A stretch of 64,000 bases of DNA from Paenibacillus caseinilyticus (GCF_027533645.1 NZ_JAQAGY010000030.1:21111-85110); one strand, 5' to 3'; positions 1 to 8,982 are shown, numbered from the stretch's first letter. Notes: generated from the letters alone by a model not told the origin. Numbers and translations are program-made.

Positions 1-486
1 TATCTCGAGGAGCAGCTGCGTCCGCTTATGTCCGGCAGCCGCCAGCACCAGCAGCATGGGAATCCACCAGCCGGCCGAGAGGCAGGAGCCATACAGCAGA
101 ACCTGTCCCATCCAGGTGCCCCCGCTCCACTCGGAGAGAGGAACGGATGCAGGCGGCTGTGCTGCGAAGGCCAGCATCGCCAAGGAAGCGGCCATTCCTC
201 CGCGAAGCAGACTGAAGCGCAGGTAGGTGCATTCCCGGGGCAGCCCCGCCAAGGAGGCCTTCTCCTGGAATTGCCGCTCCGCCAGTGAGACGCTGCGCTC
301 TTCCCCCCGGACAAACTTCCGGCGTTCCCCCGCCTGCTTCGCCCTCTCCAGCAGAAGCGCCAGACGGCTGCCCCTGCCCATCCGCAGCCGGCCGAGCAGA
401 GGAATCCACAGCAGCGCGCTGCCCGCAGCAAACGCAAGAAGAAAGGCTGCGTCCCACACCGCGAGTGCGGCAACTCCAGTTAACAT
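1..486 (-). CDS. tadC: TadC-like pilus assembly membrane protein (partial)
   Basis: The frame is open from a start near 486 to the left edge, so at least 162 codons are present and the C-terminus is missing. It begins with a hydrophobic segment, then a basic and acidic cytoplasmic stretch rich in Glu, Arg and Gln, then two further hydrophobic segments. This matches the N-terminal half of type II secretion F-family proteins of the TadC kind, the inner-membrane platform of Tad/Flp pili. An AAAGGAGG site precedes two in-frame ATGs, at 495 (only 2 bases away) and at 486 (11 bases away); 486 is preferred. It lies 17 bases after the TadB-like gene on the same strand. The family call rests mainly on position after cpaF and tadB. 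Confidence 0.72.
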   Translation of the reverse strand, partial: MLTGVAALAVWDAAFLLAFAAGSALLWIPLLGRLRMGRGSRLALLLERAKQAGERRKFVRGEERSVSLAERQFQEKASLAGLPRECTYLRFSLLRGGMAASLAMLAFAAQPPASVPLSEWSGGTWMGQVLLYGSCLSAGWWIPMLLVLAAAGHKRTQLLLEI

Positions 487-503
487 GATGGACATTCCCT
501 CCT

Positions 504-1502
504 TTAAAAAGCTTTGCGGCCCGAGCGGACCACCATGACCATGGAGACGAACATGACGGCGAAAGAAATCAGCAGCAGCATCCGGCCTGCCGGGTCTACA
601 AAATAGTGGCGGTAGTTGGCCCCGTCTGCGTAAATATTGAAGCCTACGACGAAGAACGCGAAGCCAGCCATAAACGTCGTGCCGAGCCGGTAGACCGTGA
701 TCATAGCCAGCCGGTTCTCCTCGAGGCGCCTTGCGGTCTGCATCCGCAGCGTAAGGTGGTGCAGCGCCTCTGTCACATCCGTACCGTAGTGGGAACCGAT
801 CAGCAGCAGATCCGCCAGGTCGTCCCCCCACTCATTGTCCACCCGCCGGGCGAACTCGTAGAGCGCCTCCTGCGTGCCCTTCATATGGAGGGCGAGCTCC
901 AGCCGGCGCCACTCGCTCCTCACCTCGTAAGGCATAGAGTCCGAGGACTTGACGATGACTTCGGCCAGCGTCAGACGGGGACGGTAATGGCCGATCAGAT
1001 TCTGCACGACGGCAATCATCCGGAGGGCGATCCGCTGTCGCTTGCGCTGCACCCGGAAGCGAATCCAGAAGTACGGCAGGGAAGCCAGGAATAAGGCGGC
1101 GCCGCTGCTGAGCAGCCAGGCATGGACCGAAATCTGCCGGTCGGCGCCGACCGCGAACTTCTCCTGCAGCAGCCTCACCGCCCCCTCGGACCCGAACCAG
1201 CCGGCGAAAGCCAAGAGGAGCATCAGCGCCGCCACGGGCTCCACCCCGCCCCGGAGCTCGGCGATCTCCATCTCCTCGCCAAGATGCTTCAGCGGCCCCA
1301 GCGAAACCAGCGTCCTGCGGGCGCCTCTCCCCCCTGCCGTGGCAGAGGTGCCCGCATTCAAGGATTGAAGACGGCGGTAACGGACAGCCTGCCGCTTCAC
1401 CATCCGGAGGATCGGCAGCAGAAGCAGCAGCGAGCCGCCGGCCCAGGCGCCGAGGAAAATCCCCTCCAGCAGATGCTGCAGCCAGTAAGGTCCCGCGCTC
1501 AT
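504..1502 (-). CDS. tadB: TadB-like pilus assembly membrane protein
   Basis: 332 residues. There is an N-terminal membrane segment, two more in the middle, a soluble alpha-helical part that fits the F-domain of type II secretion and Tad platforms, and two C-terminal membrane helices ending in a basic tail. Such proteins form the inner-membrane platform on which the CpaF ATPase acts to assemble pilin. The chosen ATG overlaps the cpaF stop (ATGA), implying translational coupling; an in-frame GTG nine bases upstream is the alternative. It is followed directly by the TadC-like gene. The sequence is divergent, so the family call leans on gene order. Confidence 0.78.
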   Translation of the reverse strand: MSAGPYWLQHLLEGIFLGAWAGGSLLLLLPILRMVKRQAVRYRRLQSLNAGTSATAGGRGARRTLVSLGPLKHLGEEMEIAELRGGVEPVAALMLLLAFAGWFGSEGAVRLLQEKFAVGADRQISVHAWLLSSGAALFLASLPYFWIRFRVQRKRQRIALRMIAVVQNLIGHYRPRLTLAEVIVKSSDSMPYEVRSEWRRLELALHMKGTQEALYEFARRVDNEWGDDLADLLLIGSHYGTDVTEALHHLTLRMQTARRLEENRLAMITVYRLGTTFMAGFAFFVVGFNIYADGANYRHYFVDPAGRMLLLISFAVMFVSMVMVVRSGRKAF

Positions 1503-2935
1503 GAGCCCCACACCCCGAGCTGTCCGAATTCACGGGGATCGGCGCCGCCCGCAATGAGATGCTCGCGAAGCGGACGGGAGAACGTATGCCCCGTGAACCG
1601 CCAAGATCCTGCTCCGTAGTCCCATTCGACAAGCGGAGAGATCCGGACGGATCCCCCCTCGTCGACCGACAGCTCCGTAATCTCGGTAGCGATGCGCACC
1701 GCTCTTCCTCCGATCCGTACCATCCTCAAAAAGATGATGAGATTGAACGCGCGGGCCACCCGGCGCACCGTATCGGCGGAATCGTGCTGGCGTCCGTCCT
1801 GTTTGATCATATCGACCACATCGCTGATGAACGATTCGCGGTATTTCGTGTGCATCGTTCCCATCATGTCGTGTCCCCTCAAAGCCCCCTGCACCATCTG
1901 GGACACTTCGGAGCCCTTCGCTTCCCCGACGATGACCCAGTGCGGGCTCATCACGAGCAGCGGCTTGAACGATTCTTCCATCGACAAACCGATGTCCTCC
2001 ACCTCGCGGACAGCCAATATATTGCGGCTGCCCCGAAGCCGTTCGCGAAGCGAGACTTCGAACTCCTTCTCCAGTGTACGGATCCGCTCGTTCTCCGGAA
2101 TCTCCTGGGCCAGGGCGAACAGAAACGTCGTCTTGCCCGTGGCCGTCCCGCCGCCGATAAGGATGCTCGCGTGGTACCTTACGAGCAGCGCCAGCAGCCG
2201 GGCCATCTTCGCATCGATGGTGCCGAGCTCCGTCAGTACCTCGAGCGTCACATCCTTCACAATAAAGTTGCGGATATGAATGCTCGGCACGTCCGAATAC
2301 GGCGAACGGGTCATCACCAGCCGCGACCGGTTCCACATGTACGACTGAACGAACGGCTGGCGCTCGTTGATCGGCTTCTTGCCACAGAGGGAGAGCCGGT
2401 CCTGCAGCAGCACCACATCCGAAAGCGACGCAAACCGTCTCGGATGGCGGACCATCTCCCCTTGCCGCAGCAGATAGATGTCGCAGCCAATGACCTGAAC
2501 CTCTTCGACATCCGGCTGGCGGTACAAGTCTTCGATCAGGCTGGCCCCGCACGTCTCGGCAAAGACGCAATCCGTGGCGCTCAGCGGGGAAATCAGCGTG
2601 CGCGGGTCGACCTCGATGCGATACTCGAGCAGCAGCGTGTCGATGACCGCCTTCATCCTCGCCTGGGCCATCGGCTCGCCGAGTCCCGCCTGCAGCAGAT
2701 CATGATACAGCTCCTGATCGTTCTGAGAGCGCTCCGTCAGGTGTTCGTATACGACGCCGACCGCTTCAGAGAGCGGCATACGCCGAAGGCTCCGGCTCCC
2801 CGCCTCCGGGAACCCCAGGGACAACCCGGCCCCCGGAAGCGGCTGCTGGGCCTGCATCAAATCCTTCACATACCGGCTGGCATCGAAACGGATCCTCGGC
2901 GACATCCGCGGAGGGAATGGTTGTCTAACATTCAT
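1499..2935 (-). CDS. cpaF: CpaF/TadA-type pilus assembly ATPase
   Basis: 478 residues, usual for CpaF. The N-terminal third carries the helical region typical of the family. The C-terminal half is a type II/IV secretion ATPase with a Walker A loop (GGGTATGKTT), a Walker B-like region around VIVGEAKG, and the His-containing stretch around GTMHTKY. It would power assembly of Tad/Flp-type pili at the inner membrane. The start at 2935 follows a GGAGGGAAGGGAAG ribosome site and lies 15 bases after cpaE. The stop overlaps the start of tadB. Ordering cpaB-cpaE-cpaF-tadB-tadC supports the assignment. High confidence for family, moderate for pilus as the actual product, since no pilin gene is visible. 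Confidence 0.9.
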   Translation of the reverse strand: MNVRQPFPPRMSPRIRFDASRYVKDLMQAQQPLPGAGLSLGFPEAGSRSLRRMPLSEAVGVVYEHLTERSQNDQELYHDLLQAGLGEPMAQARMKAVIDTLLLEYRIEVDPRTLISPLSATDCVFAETCGASLIEDLYRQPDVEEVQVIGCDIYLLRQGEMVRHPRRFASLSDVVLLQDRLSLCGKKPINERQPFVQSYMWNRSRLVMTRSPYSDVPSIHIRNFIVKDVTLEVLTELGTIDAKMARLLALLVRYHASILIGGGTATGKTTFLFALAQEIPENERIRTLEKEFEVSLRERLRGSRNILAVREVEDIGLSMEESFKPLLVMSPHWVIVGEAKGSEVSQMVQGALRGHDMMGTMHTKYRESFISDVVDMIKQDGRQHDSADTVRRVARAFNLIIFLRMVRIGGRAVRIATEITELSVDEGGSVRISPLVEWDYGAGSWRFTGHTFSRPLREHLIAGGADPREFGQLGVWGS

Positions 2936-2950
2936 CGCTTCCCTTCCCTC

Positions 2951-4207
2951 CTATCCGAACAAGGCCGTAAACCGCGCCGCCCAGCGTGCCATCCTTGGCA
3001 CGGAAGGCGCCTTCGCGGATATGTCCGCTGCGGCAGCTGCCGCATCCGGGGCCAGCGAAGCTGCCAGCAGGCCCATCGCCTCCGAGAAGCCCTCCGCCTT
3101 CGGACGGAGATAGAGCGGCACGCCTTCGTGCACGGACTGCAGCCCGAGCCCGCAGCCCACGTTCGGAACTGCTGCCGCCAGCGTCATGCCGAGCATGCCT
3201 GCGATCCGCTCCGGTTTGTCGCCCACGGCACAGCGGTTCACGACCAGCGAGATGTCCGACGGCAGCAGGCCGCAGTACCGCCAGTAGCAGTTATACCACT
3301 CGTTCCAGCTCGTCTGGTAGGAGGCGTAATTATTCTGCGTTACGAGCCAGCGGACGTCTGCCTCCCTCACCGTGCAGACCGTGGCCGCATTGTCGGGGAA
3401 GGCATTCACATCGACAATCGTAATATCGAAGGTCTGCCGGGCGGTCTCGAGCAGTCCGCCCATCATATCCGGCGTGAGGTCCTGCGCCGTATCCCGGCGG
3501 GGCGAGCCGGTCAGGATGTGCAGACCCGGCATTTTGCGGTAAGAGGTGCAGCCCTCGAGCAGATCTTCGGCCTGCAGGGTCTGCGTCTGCATCTTGGGCC
3601 TCAGCTTGAACTGGCTATGCCCGCGGTCCATCAGGTTCAGATGCGGCCGGATCTCCGGGTTGCGGAGATTCCCGTCGATGAGACCGACACGGAGCCGGCC
3701 CGTCGATGCCAGCGCCAGCGCCGTGTTGATCGCGATCGTCGTCGCGCCGTCCTTGCTGGCCGAAGACCAGACGGCCGCAATGCGCCCGCGGCTTCCCTCT
3801 GCACGGGAGGGACGGATGCCCTCCCGATCCCGGCCTTCGACGAAACAGGCGAGATCACTAAGCATCTCTACTTCCCGGCTTCCGGCCGGGACCGTGACAA
3901 AGTCGAGAGAAATAGCCAGACGGCCCACCGCCTCGAGGGCGAACGAGTCATAGACTCCGTCGTCCAGCACGACCGCCACCTTCGCCTCCGGCTGGGTCCG
4001 CCGAATCTCCTCCATCCATTCCCACGGATAGCGGTCATAGAAGAGACCCGTATGCACGACCACCTGATCATAAGAGTCCTGCAGCCTCGCCAGGAAGCCT
4101 TCCGCCCCGTAAGAAGCCACTACTTCCCTATCCGTCCTGCTTCCCAGCATCCCTTTCCATCTCTCAGTGAGTTCCATCGTAGGGAGTCCTGCCAATATCC
4201 GTATCAT
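2951..4207 (-). CDS. cpaE: CpaE-like MinD/ParA-family protein with degenerate P-loop
   Basis: 418 residues. Residues 1-130 resemble the receiver-like N-terminal domain of CpaE, and residues from about 142 a MinD/ParA fold. The expected deviant Walker A is altered: around residues 148-157 it reads SSASKDGATT, so the usual GKT is GAT and the catalytic lysine is lacking. Later MinD-type elements (GLIDGNLRNP, ITIVDVNAFPDN) are recognisable. CpaE proteins position or regulate Tad secretion machines. ATP hydrolysis is doubtful here; a scaffold role is an inference. The ATG overlaps the cpaB stop (ATGA), indicating coupled translation. Confidence 0.8.
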   Translation of the reverse strand: MIRILAGLPTMELTERWKGMLGSRTDREVVASYGAEGFLARLQDSYDQVVVHTGLFYDRYPWEWMEEIRRTQPEAKVAVVLDDGVYDSFALEAVGRLAISLDFVTVPAGSREVEMLSDLACFVEGRDREGIRPSRAEGSRGRIAAVWSSASKDGATTIAINTALALASTGRLRVGLIDGNLRNPEIRPHLNLMDRGHSQFKLRPKMQTQTLQAEDLLEGCTSYRKMPGLHILTGSPRRDTAQDLTPDMMGGLLETARQTFDITIVDVNAFPDNAATVCTVREADVRWLVTQNNYASYQTSWNEWYNCYWRYCGLLPSDISLVVNRCAVGDKPERIAGMLGMTLAAAVPNVGCGLGLQSVHEGVPLYLRPKAEGFSEAMGLLAASLAPDAAAAAADISAKAPSVPRMARWAARFTALFG

Positions 4208-5124
4208 CGTGTCGTAACCTCCGTTGCTATAGGGGCCTCGGGAGCCGGTGCAGGTTCCGCAGTAGAACCTCCATTCGCACTGCCGCTTGCCGCCCCGCTG
4301 ATTTGCTTCGAATCGAGCTCTCCATTCAACCGGACCTGGGGCTTGGTTTTTGTAAAAGCGTCCGCTTCCTTCAACTGCCGGAACAGCGGGGTGACTGCGC
4401 CCGAAGGTCCTGTAGGCGCGGTCAAATCGGGAAGCGCCAGTTTGATCTTCCCGCCCAGACCTCCGAGGGAGTAAGCCTCGAACACCTCGTCGCTCATGAT
4501 ATAGGTATTGAGCTCCGGCTTGCCGGCTGCCTTCGACCGGGCCTGCCCATACTGGGACCGGGCCGGTTCCACGACCGTCTCCAGCCCGCCGGCATCCGCG
4601 ATCTCCTGCCCTTCGGGCGTCTTCACGCCCGTCACGGGCAGCCCTTCAATAATCTTCACCGCGCCCACCGTGAACAAAGTGCCGCTGGCGTCCGTGACTC
4701 CCTTCGGCTGGTCGAATTCGACCCAGACGTCGACCCGGTCTCCGCGCCGCACCATATTATTCACGTTCGCCGCCGCATCCGTCCGGAAGCTGAAATACCG
4801 TTCCCCTTCTCCCGGCACCATCTTGCGATCGTCAAGCTTCCATGCGACAAGCTCCTCGCTGCTAGCCAGAGGGACAAGCACCGTCTTCCCGAGCAGATCC
4901 TCCATCTGGGTCACCGCCTCCGCTTGATGGGCGGCTGCCGGGATGATCTCCTTGCGCAGCAGGGACGCCTGCACGACTTCGCCGCTGTGGAGCATGCGGA
5001 CAGGCTTGACGGTCTCCATCGTCTGTACGCGAAACTCCGTATGTTTCATAAACTGCCAATAGCCTGCCACCGAGCCGCCCATAAGCAGGCAGCCGATCGT
5101 GCCGGCGATCCATGCCTTCTGCAC
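4204..5124 (-). CDS. cpaB: CpaB-like SAF-domain pilus assembly protein
   Basis: 306 residues with an N-terminal signal or anchor helix followed by an SAF/CpaB-type domain (residues about 35-110) and a RcpC/CpaB-like middle part containing the RRGDRVDVWVEFD stretch. Homologues act outside the membrane in Tad pilus assembly. The start is taken as the GTG at 5124 because an AAAGGAG site lies eight bases upstream; the longer reading from ATG 5142 would place that ribosome site inside the gene. The C-terminus is rich in Ala, Pro and Glu. Downstream it overlaps cpaE by four bases. The upstream kinase gene ends 96 bases earlier, probably in the same transcript. Confidence 0.83.
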   Translation of the reverse strand: MQKAWIAGTIGCLLMGGSVAGYWQFMKHTEFRVQTMETVKPVRMLHSGEVVQASLLRKEIIPAAAHQAEAVTQMEDLLGKTVLVPLASSEELVAWKLDDRKMVPGEGERYFSFRTDAAANVNNMVRRGDRVDVWVEFDQPKGVTDASGTLFTVGAVKIIEGLPVTGVKTPEGQEIADAGGLETVVEPARSQYGQARSKAAGKPELNTYIMSDEVFEAYSLGGLGGKIKLALPDLTAPTGPSGAVTPLFRQLKEADAFTKTKPQVRLNGELDSKQISGAASGSANGGSTAEPAPAPEAPIATEVTTR

Positions 5125-5220
5125 GTCATTCACTCCTTTCATCTAAGAAACCAAATCATCCGTATCTTGAGGATGAAGTAAGGCGAGATCTCACGCTTGT
5201 TCTCAATAAAGAACATCCAC

Positions 5221-6960
5221 CTAGAAAAAGAGCTTCTGCAGCCAGCCGCCGCCGAAGCGGGCCTGCGGATGCCATAGCCCGCGACCCGTGGGAGCCGTAA
5301 GCCCCTCCGGCAGCCACGAGCTCAGCCAAGGCGTCATCGCCCGGCGGAGCGCTGTCCGCACGGCCGGCGCCTCGTGAGGCAGCTGGCCGCGCCAAGCGGC
5401 GCCCGCGACGGCTGCGAAGTCCACGACCGGCAGACGGCACACCGGCTTCAGCGGCAGCACGCGGAGCCACTCCTCGCTGCCCTCGGGGCAGCGGTTCGCG
5501 AAGCCGTGCACCCGCCGGCCGGGCGATGCCCAGTCGTCCAGCTGCCGCAGGCACCGCCGGGCGGCGGGCAGCTCGAGCTTGTACACGAGCGGGTCCGCCG
5601 TGCAGACGACATCGGTTGCGGTCTCGAGCAGCTCCCGCACCGCGGGATGCTCCCACTGCGATCCGATGTCGGCGATGAGCACCGGCCGCCGCACCGCGTG
5701 GAAGAGCTTCAGCCAGGCGGCGGCGTCGAACGCCTCGCCGGCCGGGTTCGGTGCGCCGCCGGCCGGCGCCGGGTCCTCGGCGGGCAGCCACAGCGTGTGG
5801 CCGTCCGTCCAAGGCCGCTCGTGGGGCCGGAAGCCTCCCTCGCCCGGCGCGTTGTAGCACCGGTACGCGGCAGGCGCATTCTTCTCCGCGAAGAGGAGCG
5901 CCTGCAGCTCCGTGCGCGGGGTCGGCGGTTCGATCAGGGCGTGCGGGACGCCGAGATCGTGGAGCAGCCGCGCGATGGCCAGCGCGGCGAAGGTAGCGCC
6001 GGCGCCCGGGTACAGGGCGCCGACCGCCACGACGAGCGGCGGCGCCCAGGCGGCCGCTCCCTGCGGCGCAGCCGCTGCGGCCGGCAGGGCCGGACGCCGC
6101 TCGGCGAGCCAGCGGTGCAGCGCCGCACCGGCCTCGCGGGCGGAGGCGAAGCGCTCCGCCGGGCGGGCCCGCAGCAGCGCCAGCACGAGCGGGGCCAGGC
6201 CCGCCGGCAGGGCCGCCTCGGCCTCAGGGCCGGGCCGGTAATAGCGGCCGCCGCTGAGCAGGTAGTACATCAGCGCGCCGAGACCGTAGAGGTCGGTGTG
6301 CGCATCGCTCTGGCGGCCCTCAAGCTGCTCCGGCGCCGCAAAGCCAATCGTACCGAGGCAGACCGTATCTGCGGACTGCTGGGGCTTAAAGCTACGCGCC
6401 GTACCGAAGTCGATCAGCCGGAGGCGTCCGTTGCCGTCGATCATCAGATTCGACGGCTTCAGATCCCGGTGGATGAGCGGCTCGGGCCGCAGCGAATGCA
6501 GATAATCCAGCAGCCCGCACAGCTGCCGCGCCCATTCCGCCACCTCCTCCTCGCCGACACGGCGCCCCTGCCGCTCAAAGCGCTGCTGGAGCGTATCGCC
6601 TTCGATGTAATCCATAACCAGATACAAGAACCCCCGCTCGTCGGGAGCCATCGCATCCACAATATCCGGAAGATTCGGATGGCTGAGCCGGCTCATGATG
6701 GCCGCCTCGGCCTTCACGATGCGGCGGCGCATGACTTCTTCCGCGGGAATCTCCCCGGCTTCTCCGGGCCATCCGGCCCAGCTCTCCTTAATAGCCCAAT
6801 ACTTTCCTTGCAGCTTGAGATCCTCGGCCAGCAGCACGGCGCTCATCCCTCCGCTGCCCAGTCCCCGGATCACCCGGTAGCGTCCGCCCAGCACATCGCC
6901 CGGCGCCAATCCCTGCGGATATCCATTCATGGCTTTCAGCCCAGCCTTCTTTATCAGCAT
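5221..6960 (-). CDS. Ser/Thr protein kinase fused to a MinD-like domain
   Basis: 579 residues. Residues 20-290 form a Hanks-type kinase with all key motifs: glycine loop GLGSGGMSAV, AIK lysine near 58, HRDLKPSN at 164-171, DFG at 184-186 and an APE-like AAPE near 208-211. It should be catalytically active. Residues about 308-579 resemble a MinD/ParA fold, but the P-loop (YPGAGATF near 317-324) has Ala in place of Lys, the same change seen in the neighbouring CpaE-like protein. No membrane helix or PASTA repeat was seen. The ATG at 6960 has an AAGGCGG site eight bases upstream; ATG 6930 is an alternative. It probably heads the pilus gene cluster, suggesting phosphorylation control of the machine (inference). 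Confidence 0.85.
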   Translation of the reverse strand: MLIKKAGLKAMNGYPQGLAPGDVLGGRYRVIRGLGSGGMSAVLLAEDLKLQGKYWAIKESWAGWPGEAGEIPAEEVMRRRIVKAEAAIMSRLSHPNLPDIVDAMAPDERGFLYLVMDYIEGDTLQQRFERQGRRVGEEEVAEWARQLCGLLDYLHSLRPEPLIHRDLKPSNLMIDGNGRLRLIDFGTARSFKPQQSADTVCLGTIGFAAPEQLEGRQSDAHTDLYGLGALMYYLLSGGRYYRPGPEAEAALPAGLAPLVLALLRARPAERFASAREAGAALHRWLAERRPALPAAAAAPQGAAAWAPPLVVAVGALYPGAGATFAALAIARLLHDLGVPHALIEPPTPRTELQALLFAEKNAPAAYRCYNAPGEGGFRPHERPWTDGHTLWLPAEDPAPAGGAPNPAGEAFDAAAWLKLFHAVRRPVLIADIGSQWEHPAVRELLETATDVVCTADPLVYKLELPAARRCLRQLDDWASPGRRVHGFANRCPEGSEEWLRVLPLKPVCRLPVVDFAAVAGAAWRGQLPHEAPAVRTALRRAMTPWLSSWLPEGLTAPTGRGLWHPQARFGGGWLQKLFF

Positions 6961-6961
6961 A

Positions 6962-7011
6962 CAAAAATCCGCCTTACCGAACACTCCTCTCAGGAGCATT
7001 CAATAAGGCGG
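6962..7011 (-). promoter_or_regulatory. Leader hairpin over the kinase ribosome site
   Basis: On the minus strand an 8-bp stem (CCGCCTTA with TAAGGCGG, positions 7011-7004 and 6976-6969) encloses a second stem (CTCCT with AGGAG). It is followed by ATTTTTG and, seven bases later, the kinase ATG at 6960. The 3' arm contains the AAGGCGG ribosome site. It could sequester the ribosome site or act as an attenuator. The base pairing is seen; regulation is inferred. Confidence 0.5.
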
Positions 7012-7198
7012 TTCTTCCGCACGCGATTGGTTATGTGTTATAAATTATCATATATTTTCCAAAGTGGCAAGAGGGAATTTTAGCGATTTTGTAAACCGCC
7101 CCGCACCCTATACAAATTCTTCACTTCTTTTTAACCCCCGGATAACAAGCGGACTTTATACTGAGCAAGTCCTACAACCGTCCGAAAGGGGAGTCCCC

Positions 7199-8167
7199 AT
7201 GTCTACTGTGCCAGATCATCTCCATCCCCATCCCAAAACGAGCGGGCGCAGCAGCACGCACGTCCGCGCCGGACGCCGCACCCTGCGCAGCGCAGCTCTG
7301 AAGGAGCATCTGCTGGCCTACAGCTTCCTCGCTCCCTCCCTAGTGCTGTTCGCGGTCTTCCTGTTCTATCCGCTGCTGAAATCGGTCTACCTCTCCCTCC
7401 ATCTGACAGACCCCCGGGGGCGCATCGCCGCCTATGCCGGTCTCGATAACTTCACCGAGCTGTTCACCTCGGAGAAGTTCTATCAGAGCTTGAAGGTTAC
7501 ATTGTCCTTCACCCTGCTGACCGTCCCCACCGGCATAGCTCTGGCACTGCTGCTCGCCGCCCTGTCGCATAACAAGCTTCGCGGCATGAAGGCCTTCCAG
7601 TTTATCTTCTCGCTGCCTGTCGCCATCTCTGTAGGCACCGGCTCCGTGATCTGGATGATGCTGTTCCATCCGACGCTCGGTACCTTGAACTACGCGCTGA
7701 GCCTCATCGGATGGGCCCCCGTCCACTGGCTCACCGACCCGGACTGGGCCCTCTATGCCGTAGCTCTGATGACGGTGTGGATGAACCTCGGATTCACCTA
7801 TATCGTCCTGCTCAGCGGGCTGCAGGGTATCTCGGAAGAGATCTATGACAGTGCCAAGATCGACGGCTCCGGACCCATCCGTACGTTCGTCCTTCTTACG
7901 CTGCCGCTCCTCTCTCCCACCTTGTTCTTCAGCGGAATCGTATCGGTCATCGGGGCCTTCCAGTCGTTCGGACAATTCCATATTCTGTATCCCCGCGGAG
8001 GGCCGCTCGGCAGTACGGATGTCGTAGTGGTGAACATATACCAAGAAGCGTTCGTGAACTATCGCTTCGGTACCGGCAGCGCACAGGCGTTGATCCTGTT
8101 CGCCATCATTCTGGTCCTGACTTTCATCCAATTCCGCGTAGTGGAAAAGAAGGTGCATTATCAATGA
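7199..8167 (+). CDS. ugpA: ABC importer permease, UgpA type
   Basis: 322 residues with six membrane helices and the binding-protein-dependent permease EAA-like loop (EEIYDSAKIDG). It is the first permease of a carbohydrate-uptake-1 family importer. The partner binding protein at 9093 looks like UgpB, so glycerol-3-phosphate or glycerophosphodiesters are the likely substrates. The start at 7199 has a GAAAGGGGAG site six bases upstream; the frame runs open further upstream without a better start. The stop overlaps ugpE by four bases. No ATPase (UgpC) gene is present, so a shared MsmX-type ATPase is likely (inference). Confidence 0.88.
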   Translation: MSTVPDHLHPHPKTSGRSSTHVRAGRRTLRSAALKEHLLAYSFLAPSLVLFAVFLFYPLLKSVYLSLHLTDPRGRIAAYAGLDNFTELFTSEKFYQSLKVTLSFTLLTVPTGIALALLLAALSHNKLRGMKAFQFIFSLPVAISVGTGSVIWMMLFHPTLGTLNYALSLIGWAPVHWLTDPDWALYAVALMTVWMNLGFTYIVLLSGLQGISEEIYDSAKIDGSGPIRTFVLLTLPLLSPTLFFSGIVSVIGAFQSFGQFHILYPRGGPLGSTDVVVVNIYQEAFVNYRFGTGSAQALILFAIILVLTFIQFRVVEKKVHYQ

Positions 8168-8982
8168 CACTCCTCCAAAAAACCGCAGTCTACTCACTGC
8201 TGTTCTTGGGTGCTGCCGCTGTGCTGTACCCGCTGTTCTACGCGCTGTCCGTCTCGTTCATGACGGCCGGGGAAGCGATCAGTTATCCTCCCAAGGCGCT
8301 GCCGGGCTCCCTCTATCTCGATAATTTCAGAGGCGTGCTCGATTTGATTCCGGTGGGCCGTTTTATCGTCAACAGCTTCACGGTTTCCCTGGCGATCATG
8401 CTCGGGCAGCTGGTCACAGGCAGCATGGCGGCTTATGCGTTCTCCTACCTCCATTTTGCCGGAAAAAGCCTGCTGTTCGGCCTCTTCCTCTCTACCATGA
8501 TGATCCCGTGGGAAGTGACTGTCATCCCCAATTACTTGACGGTGAAGAGCTGGGATTGGCTCGATTCCTACCAGGCGCTGATCGTCCCGTTCCTGGCGTC
8601 CGCCTTCGGCGTGTTCCTCCTCCGCCAGTTCTTCCTGCAGCTGCCCCGCGAGCTCTTCGAGGCGGCCCGGATCGACGGGTGCGGACACGGCTACATTTTC
8701 CTGAGGATCGTCCTGCCGCTCTCGAAGCCTGCCTTGGCCACACTTGGCGTATACTCGTTCCTCAATCACTGGAATATGTATCTCTGGCCTCTGCTTGTCA
8801 CCAACGATGAGAAGCTGCGCACCGTGCAGATTGGCATCTCCATGCTGCAGTTCGAGGAAATGACCTCATGGAACCTCGTGCTGGCCGGCGTCGTGCTGGT
8901 ACTCCTGCCTTCGCTTCTTCTGCTCCTGCTTGGTCTCAAACAGCTCGTCCGCGGCATGACGGCCGGCGCCGTCAAAGGCTAA
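8164..8982 (+). CDS. ugpE: ABC importer permease, UgpE type
   Basis: 272 residues and about six membrane helices, with the conserved cytoplasmic loop ELFEAARIDGCG that docks the ATPase. It is the second permease of the importer and forms a heterodimer with the UgpA-like protein. It starts at an ATGA overlap with ugpA. The C-terminus (RGMTAGAVKG) has the usual ending of this permease class. A 110-base gap with a short GC-rich stretch separates it from the binding protein gene, which is often expressed at a higher level. Confidence 0.88.
   Translation: MTLLQKTAVYSLLFLGAAAVLYPLFYALSVSFMTAGEAISYPPKALPGSLYLDNFRGVLDLIPVGRFIVNSFTVSLAIMLGQLVTGSMAAYAFSYLHFAGKSLLFGLFLSTMMIPWEVTVIPNYLTVKSWDWLDSYQALIVPFLASAFGVFLLRQFFLQLPRELFEAARIDGCGHGYIFLRIVLPLSKPALATLGVYSFLNHWNMYLWPLLVTNDEKLRTVQIGISMLQFEEMTSWNLVLAGVVLVLLPSLLLLLLGLKQLVRGMTAGAVKG

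Noticed and set aside
1559..4474. Long plus-strand frame of 971 codons antisense to cpaF and cpaE
   Set aside because: No ribosome site and composition rich in His, Arg and Pro. It mirrors the codon bias of the real genes on the other strand.
7012..7198. Possible PhoP box before the ugp operon
   Set aside because: Looked for spaced TT(A/T)ACA repeats as expected for phosphate control. Only isolated, imperfect copies were seen.
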